This document shows, piece after piece, positions 16,582 to 20,325 of a stretch of 20,325 bases of DNA. Below the pieces are notes generated by a model. It worked only from the letters and a program-made list of their open reading frames with translations. It had not been told where the DNA came from and did no database searches. Both the position numbers and the translations under genes were made by a program. The DNA comes from Flavobacteriales bacterium MED-G22. Lineage in GTDB: Bacteria > Bacteroidota > Bacteroidia > Flavobacteriales > Flavobacteriaceae. Location: positions 1 to 20,325 of the forward strand of contig NTKF01000023.1 in assembly GCA_002457295.1 (NCBI GenBank), read 5' to 3'. Position 1 is the stretch's first letter. The number at the start of each line of letters is the position of its first letter.

Positions 16582-16609
16582 AAAACCCTGCTGTAAAGCA
16601 GGGTTTTTT
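16582..16609. terminator. Rho-independent terminator after groEL (bidirectional)
   Basis: CCCTGCT (16586-16592) pairs with AGCAGGG (16597-16603) around a GTAA loop. The stem is flanked by AAAA on the left and six T on the right. The flanking A and T runs let it act in both directions, which suits its place between the convergent groEL and HMA-MauE genes. Confidence 0.92.
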
Positions 16610-16656
16610 ATTGCACTAAGTTGTGCTTGTTGATAGCTGTTTATGTTCTATGGTAT

Positions 16657-17382
16657 TTATAACCAAAATCCTACCAGCCCTACAAGAGCCATAGTAATCA
16701 TTAGAATATTTTCAATGAGGGTTGCTTCAGTCATAGGAAGTTTAAGGGTAGTTCCTAAGCAAGCGCATGTAATGTTGTTTCTATTCATAAGACTTTTCAT
16801 CACTCCATAGGTAGTTATCGATAATAGAAGTACTGTAGTTAATAGAGAAAATAGCAACGCTTTTTGCAATAAAAATAAAATTCCTAAAAGGGTTTCAATA
16901 AAAGGATAAATTTGGCCATACAATCTACTTTTTCTTGCCAATGGATCATATTGTGCAAAGGAGTCTGGAAAACCTTTTAAATCTAAAAACTTAAAAAAAC
17001 TAAACACAATAAAAAATAATCCCATAAAATCATACATTGCCATTTCTAGAGTTGTTCGGAATTGTTGTAAGAATAGTGTAGCAAAAATTAAATAGCTAAA
17101 AATGAGCCACAAAGGAGTTAATGCTTTCCACTTTGACATATGTTTATTATTCTTGTCAAAATTGGCAGTTATTCCAGATCCTGTGTCAGACACAGTATAT
17201 TTTGGCCCAAGTTGTTTAGCAATTTGTTCTATGGGTAGTGGGTTTGATGTTTGAAATTGAGCATTAGCCTTTTCAAAATTGACCTCTATCGTGTCAATAC
17301 CATCAATTGCTTCAAGTTTTTCTTTGACCGTTTTTTGGCAATTCAAACACGTCATGCCTTGAACATTTATACGTTGCTCCAT
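16657..17382 (-). CDS. Heavy-metal-associated (HMA) domain fused to a MauE/DoxX-type membrane protein
   Basis: 241 residues in two parts. Residues 1-70 form an HMA ferredoxin-like metal-binding domain with the metal motif GMTCLNC (Cys12, Cys15), as in copper chaperones and CopZ. Residues about 84-241 form a membrane domain of the MauE/DoxX superfamily, with roughly four helices (near 84-105, 115-134, 158-192 and 222-241). It has the conserved features FxKFxDLKGF and PFIETLLGILFL, and a cysteine pair TCACLG (Cys206, Cys208) between helices 3 and 4. MauE-like proteins help in disulfide or redox maturation of extracytoplasmic proteins. Fusion to HMA suggests metal-linked redox work or metal delivery; this is inference. 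It is convergent with groEL and divergent from the GAF-domain gene. No metal-pump gene is nearby. Confidence 0.85.
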   Translation of the reverse strand: MEQRINVQGMTCLNCQKTVKEKLEAIDGIDTIEVNFEKANAQFQTSNPLPIEQIAKQLGPKYTVSDTGSGITANFDKNNKHMSKWKALTPLWLIFSYLIFATLFLQQFRTTLEMAMYDFMGLFFIVFSFFKFLDLKGFPDSFAQYDPLARKSRLYGQIYPFIETLLGILFLLQKALLFSLLTTVLLLSITTYGVMKSLMNRNNITCACLGTTLKLPMTEATLIENILMITMALVGLVGFWL

Positions 17383-17452
17383 AAGATTATATTAAGGTTA
17401 ATTAAATGTAAAAACTTCTATCGTTTTAAAGGAAACTCCACAACTAAATTTT

Positions 17453-17460
17453 TACTTTTG
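17453..17460 (+). promoter_or_regulatory. -7 promoter element directly before the GAF-domain gene
   Basis: TACTTTTG is a perfect Bacteroidota -7 box (TAnnTTTG), ending only 4 bases before the ATG at 17465. Transcription would start at or next to the ATG, implying a leaderless or nearly leaderless mRNA. No TTG is present at the usual -33 spacing, which weakens the call. Confidence 0.45.
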
Positions 17461-17464
17461 AAAA

Positions 17465-17938
17465 ATGATCCAAACATCAAATCATATACTATTAGATTGG
17501 ACAAATAATCTCTTTGAAAAGAAAGAATTTTCTTTTCAATCTAAGTTGCAACAACTTTGTGAAAAATTAAAAAAAGAGGTTGCTCATTTTGATTGGGTCG
17601 GGTTCTATTTTGCCAATCATCAAAATCAGACACTAAACTTGAAAGCTTTTTCTGGAATTCCTACAGAACATACTTCCATTCCTTTTGGAAAAGGTATTTG
17701 TGGTCAAGTAGCCCTATCTAATCAAACTTTGAATGTTCCAGATGTGAAAGAGTCTCAAAACTATATTGCTTGTAGCCTAGAAGTGAAATCAGAATTAGTG
17801 GTGCCTATTTTTGTTGATCGCATTAATATTGGTCAAATTGATATTGATTCTAATACTCAAAATGCTTTCAGTTCTGCTGATGAAAAGTTGCTTGCTTCTA
17901 TCTGTGAAAAAATTGCCTCCCACTATATTCCACTTTAA
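17465..17938 (+). CDS. GAF-domain protein resembling free methionine-(R)-sulfoxide reductase
   Basis: 157-residue single-domain cytoplasmic GAF protein. It has the layout of free methionine-(R)-sulfoxide reductase (fRMsr, MsrC/YebR): FDWVGFYF near residue 42, IPFGKGICGQVA with Cys79, and IACSLEVKSELVVPI with Cys103. The 24-residue spacing of these cysteines matches Cys94 and the catalytic Cys118 of the E. coli enzyme. The third cysteine of that enzyme (Cys84) has no counterpart here; residue 69-70 is His-Thr. A reducing enzyme working through Cys79-Cys103 is plausible, but a ligand-binding GAF protein is possible. It sits 11 bases upstream of purH, so the two are probably co-transcribed. Confidence 0.8.
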   Translation: MIQTSNHILLDWTNNLFEKKEFSFQSKLQQLCEKLKKEVAHFDWVGFYFANHQNQTLNLKAFSGIPTEHTSIPFGKGICGQVALSNQTLNVPDVKESQNYIACSLEVKSELVVPIFVDRINIGQIDIDSNTQNAFSSADEKLLASICEKIASHYIPL

Positions 17939-17949
17939 GTTTTTTAAAA

Positions 17950-19473
17950 ATGCAAAATCGTAAAATCTCTAACGCTCTCATTTCTGTCTTTGATAAGTCC
18001 GGACTTGATCCAATTCTAGAGACATTAGCCTCCCAAGGAGTAACTTTTTTTTCAACTGGTGGTACAGAAGCCTATATAAAGAAGCAAGGATACAAGGTGG
18101 TTGCTGTTGAATCTCTTACTGGGTATCCTTCCATTTTGGGTGGACGAGTTAAGACGTTGCATCCCAAAGTATTTGGAGGAATATTAAATCGAGCCCATTT
18201 CACTTCAGACCAAGAGGAATTGGTTCGCTATGACATTCCTGTTTTTGATTTGGTGATTGTTGATCTTTATCCCTTCGAAAAGACAGTAGCATCTGGAGCA
18301 AGTGAGGCTGATATTATTGAAAAAATTGATATTGGCGGTATCGCTTTGATTCGTGCAGCAGCAAAAAATTTTAATGATGTCTTGTGTGTTTCAAGTAAAG
18401 ATCAATATCATCTCTTTTTAGAATATTTGAAGCAAAAGAAAGGAGAGTTCAATATAGAAGATCGTAAAAATTTTGCTGTCAAAGCTTTCCACATCTCCTC
18501 TCACTATGATGCTTCTATTTTTAATCATTTTAATAGTAATGAAATGATTCTCAAGGTCAGCAGTTCTGAAGCAACTCCACTTCGCTACGGAGAAAATCCA
18601 CATCAAAAGGGAACTTTTTTTGGCCCACTAGAAGATTTGCTTGAACAACTACATGGGAAAAGCATTTCGTATAATAATCTGTTGGATATCGATTCAGCGG
18701 TACAACTAATGAATGAGTTCTATGATGGACCTCCTGCATTTGGTATTTTGAAACACAATAATGCGTGTGGCTTTGCTATACGCGAAGAATTAAAACAAGC
18801 TTATGAAGATGCACTTGCTGGAGATCCTATTTCAGCTTTTGGAGGTGTCCTTATTACCAATAAAACAATTGATATAAGTACTGCTGAGAAAATACACTCT
18901 CTTTTCTGTGAAGTGGTCATTGCACCTGCCTTCAATGCAGATGCTTTGTCCCTTTTAAAAGAAAAAAAGAATCGTATTTTACTCCTTCAAAAGGATTCAC
19001 CACTACCTGACAATCAAATCCGTTCTTGTTTAAATGGAGTTTTAATGCAGGATGCTGATCGGAAAACTGATACTCTTGAAGATTTAACTTATGTTACTAA
19101 CATAAAACCAGATCAGTCAGCTATTGAAGATTTATTGTTTGCCTCAAAGATTTGTAAACACACCAAGTCAAATACCATCGTATTAAGCAACAACAAACAA
19201 TTATTAGCCTCAGGGACAGGTCAGACCTCAAGGGTGGATGCACTTCAACAAGCCATTGCGAAGGCCAAACACTTTGGCTTTAAGCTTAAAGATGCTGCTA
19301 TGGCTAGTGATGCATTTTTTCCTTTCCCAGATTGTGTTGAAATTGCTGGTAAAGAAGGTATTAATAAAGTTATTCAGCCAGGCGGGTCTATTAAGGACCA
19401 AAATTCCATTGATTATTGCAATCAACACAATATTGCTATGGTCTTTTCAGGAATACGCCATTTCAAGCATTAA
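17950..19473 (+). CDS. purH: PurH, bifunctional AICAR formyltransferase / IMP cyclohydrolase
   Basis: Catalyses the last two steps of IMP synthesis in the cytoplasm. The 507 residues are full length. The N-terminal IMP cyclohydrolase (MGS-like) domain has KSG, FFSTGGTEAYI, TGYPSILGGRVKTLHPK (about 57-73) and DLYPFE. The C-terminal AICAR transformylase domain has LRYGENPHQK (211-220) and the catalytic Lys268-His269 in ILKHNNACG. Later blocks are DPISAFGGV and ASDAFFPFPD, and it ends at SGIRHFKH, the usual terminus. It follows the GAF gene by 11 bases and precedes mreB by 31 bases. Confidence 0.98.
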   Translation: MQNRKISNALISVFDKSGLDPILETLASQGVTFFSTGGTEAYIKKQGYKVVAVESLTGYPSILGGRVKTLHPKVFGGILNRAHFTSDQEELVRYDIPVFDLVIVDLYPFEKTVASGASEADIIEKIDIGGIALIRAAAKNFNDVLCVSSKDQYHLFLEYLKQKKGEFNIEDRKNFAVKAFHISSHYDASIFNHFNSNEMILKVSSSEATPLRYGENPHQKGTFFGPLEDLLEQLHGKSISYNNLLDIDSAVQLMNEFYDGPPAFGILKHNNACGFAIREELKQAYEDALAGDPISAFGGVLITNKTIDISTAEKIHSLFCEVVIAPAFNADALSLLKEKKNRILLLQKDSPLPDNQIRSCLNGVLMQDADRKTDTLEDLTYVTNIKPDQSAIEDLLFASKICKHTKSNTIVLSNNKQLLASGTGQTSRVDALQQAIAKAKHFGFKLKDAAMASDAFFPFPDCVEIAGKEGINKVIQPGGSIKDQNSIDYCNQHNIAMVFSGIRHFKH

Positions 19474-19504
19474 TTTTTTTACATTTACGTGAGAATAAGA
19501 AAGG

Positions 19505-20325
19505 ATGGGGTTTTTTACTGAAGAAATTGCAATTGATCTTGGTACAGCCAATACGCTAATTATTCATAATGATAAGATAGTAGTTGACAGTCCTTCCATA
19601 GTAGCCATTGATCGAACCACAGAAAAGGTTATTGCTATTGGAAAGGAAGCCAATATGATGCAGGGTAAAACACATGAAAACATTAGAACTGTGCGCCCTT
19701 TAAAAGATGGTGTAATAGCTGATTTCAATGCTTCAGAACAAATGATTAGCCAGTTAATCAAAAGCATCCCTGCCTTAAAACGCAGATTCATTTCTCCTTC
19801 ACTTCGCATGGTCATTTGTATTCCCTCGGGAATTACTGAAGTAGAAATGAGAGCTGTGAAAGAATCAGCAGAACGAGTCAATGGAAAGGAAGTTTATCTT
19901 ATCCACGAGCCCATGGCGGCAGCCATAGGAATTGGCATAGATATCATGCAACCTAAGGGGAACATGATCGTAGATATAGGTGGTGGCACCACTGAAATAG
20001 CTATCATTGCTCTTTCTGGAATCGTTTGTGATAAGTCCATTAAAATTGCAGGGGATGTGTTTACCAATGACATAATTAATTACATGCGAAGTAAACATAA
20101 TCTTTTTGTGGGTGAACGAACGGCAGAAAAAATTAAATTGTTGGTGGGGAGTGCGATAGAAGTGCTTGACAATCCTCCAGAAGACATGTCAGTTCAGGGT
20201 CGAGATTTGTTGACTGGAAAACCCAAACAAGTTGGGATTTCCTATAGTGAAATTGCAAGAGCGATAGACAAATCTCTTATGCGAATCGAAGATGCCATTA
20301 TGGAAGCCTTGTCCCAAACACCCCC
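19505..20325 (+). CDS. mreB: MreB, rod-shape-determining actin homologue (partial, C-terminus off the right edge)
   Basis: Actin-like filament protein that guides peptidoglycan synthesis along the cell wall. The frame stays open from the ATG at 19505 to the window end, giving 273 of an expected 340 or so residues. Nucleotide-binding motifs are present: phosphate-1 AIDLGTANT (9-17), phosphate-2 IVDIGGGTTE (155-164), and IHEPMAAAIG (133-142). The PSIVAID and RPLKDGVIADF blocks are standard for the family. It begins MGFFTEEIAID, typical of Bacteroidota. mreC, mreD and pbp2 would be expected downstream, outside the window. GGATG is at the start, but no spaced ribosome-binding site is visible. Confidence 0.97.
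   Translation, partial: MGFFTEEIAIDLGTANTLIIHNDKIVVDSPSIVAIDRTTEKVIAIGKEANMMQGKTHENIRTVRPLKDGVIADFNASEQMISQLIKSIPALKRRFISPSLRMVICIPSGITEVEMRAVKESAERVNGKEVYLIHEPMAAAIGIGIDIMQPKGNMIVDIGGGTTEIAIIALSGIVCDKSIKIAGDVFTNDIINYMRSKHNLFVGERTAEKIKLLVGSAIEVLDNPPEDMSVQGRDLLTGKPKQVGISYSEIARAIDKSLMRIEDAIMEALSQTP

Noticed and set aside
17181..17195. Perfect 15-base palindrome CTGTGTC-A-GACACAG inside the HMA-MauE gene
   Set aside because: It lies within coding sequence. A dyad with 7-base arms at a fixed spacing is expected about once in a window of this size, so there is no reason to assign a function.
17403..17410. Possible minus-strand promoter TACATTTA for the HMA-MauE gene
   Set aside because: The -7 match is 7 of 8, but the nearest minus-strand TTG is about 30 bases away, too far for a -33 element.
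19480..19487. Possible mreB promoter TACATTTA
   Set aside because: It matches 7 of 8 positions of the -7 box, but no -33 TTG lies at suitable spacing, and the 31-base gap suggests read-through from purH.

Overview
The window looks like a chromosomal segment of a Bacteroidota bacterium, most likely a flavobacterium-like lineage. The evidence is the gliding/type IX secretion genes gldK and gldL, a zinc-finger-free topoisomerase I with C-terminal repeats, a Bacteroidota-type LptE lipoprotein, AT-rich DNA, a lack of Shine-Dalgarno sequences and several promoters of the Bacteroidota form TTTG-N19-21-TAnnTTTG. No transposase, phage gene, CRISPR array, rRNA or tRNA gene was seen, and no gene-free stretch exceeds about 150 bases.

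Left arm (1-5721, minus strand): topA, an arginase-fold protein whose start overlaps the topA stop by 4 bases, gldK, and the first 192 codons of gldL, which runs off the left edge. A near-perfect Bacteroidota promoter lies just upstream of topA. The arginase-fold protein has lost two of the expected metal ligands, so it is probably not an ordinary ureohydrolase.

Middle left (5863-10051, plus strand): a sulfur-handling group. It comprises a SulP/STAS anion transporter, a metallo-beta-lactamase fused to two rhodanese domains (CstB-like persulfide dioxygenase), and two small membrane proteins that together resemble one YeeE/YedE sulfur transporter. A plausible pathway is sulfane-sulfur uptake or movement, persulfide oxidation, and sulfite/sulfate/thiosulfate transport.

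Middle right (10149-16562, plus strand): a tightly packed run of miaB, a sigma-54-type AAA+ activator without a sensory domain, lptE, an unrecognised TPR-like protein and secG, followed after a 124-base gap with its own promoter by groES and groEL. It ends in a clear hairpin terminator. The set combines tRNA modification, outer-membrane LPS assembly, protein export and folding with one candidate regulator.

Right arm (16657-20325): a heavy-metal-binding domain fused to a MauE/DoxX-type membrane protein (minus strand), then divergently a GAF-domain protein resembling free-methionine-(R)-sulfoxide reductase, purH, and the first 273 codons of mreB, which runs off the right edge.

Most of this is conserved housekeeping sequence. 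The items that stand out are the degenerate arginase-fold protein between topA and the secretion genes, the sensor-less sigma-54 activator inside a housekeeping operon with TGACA/TGTCA elements at two nearby promoters, the compact sulfur module, and the HMA-MauE fusion. I did not find a convincing wholly new system.
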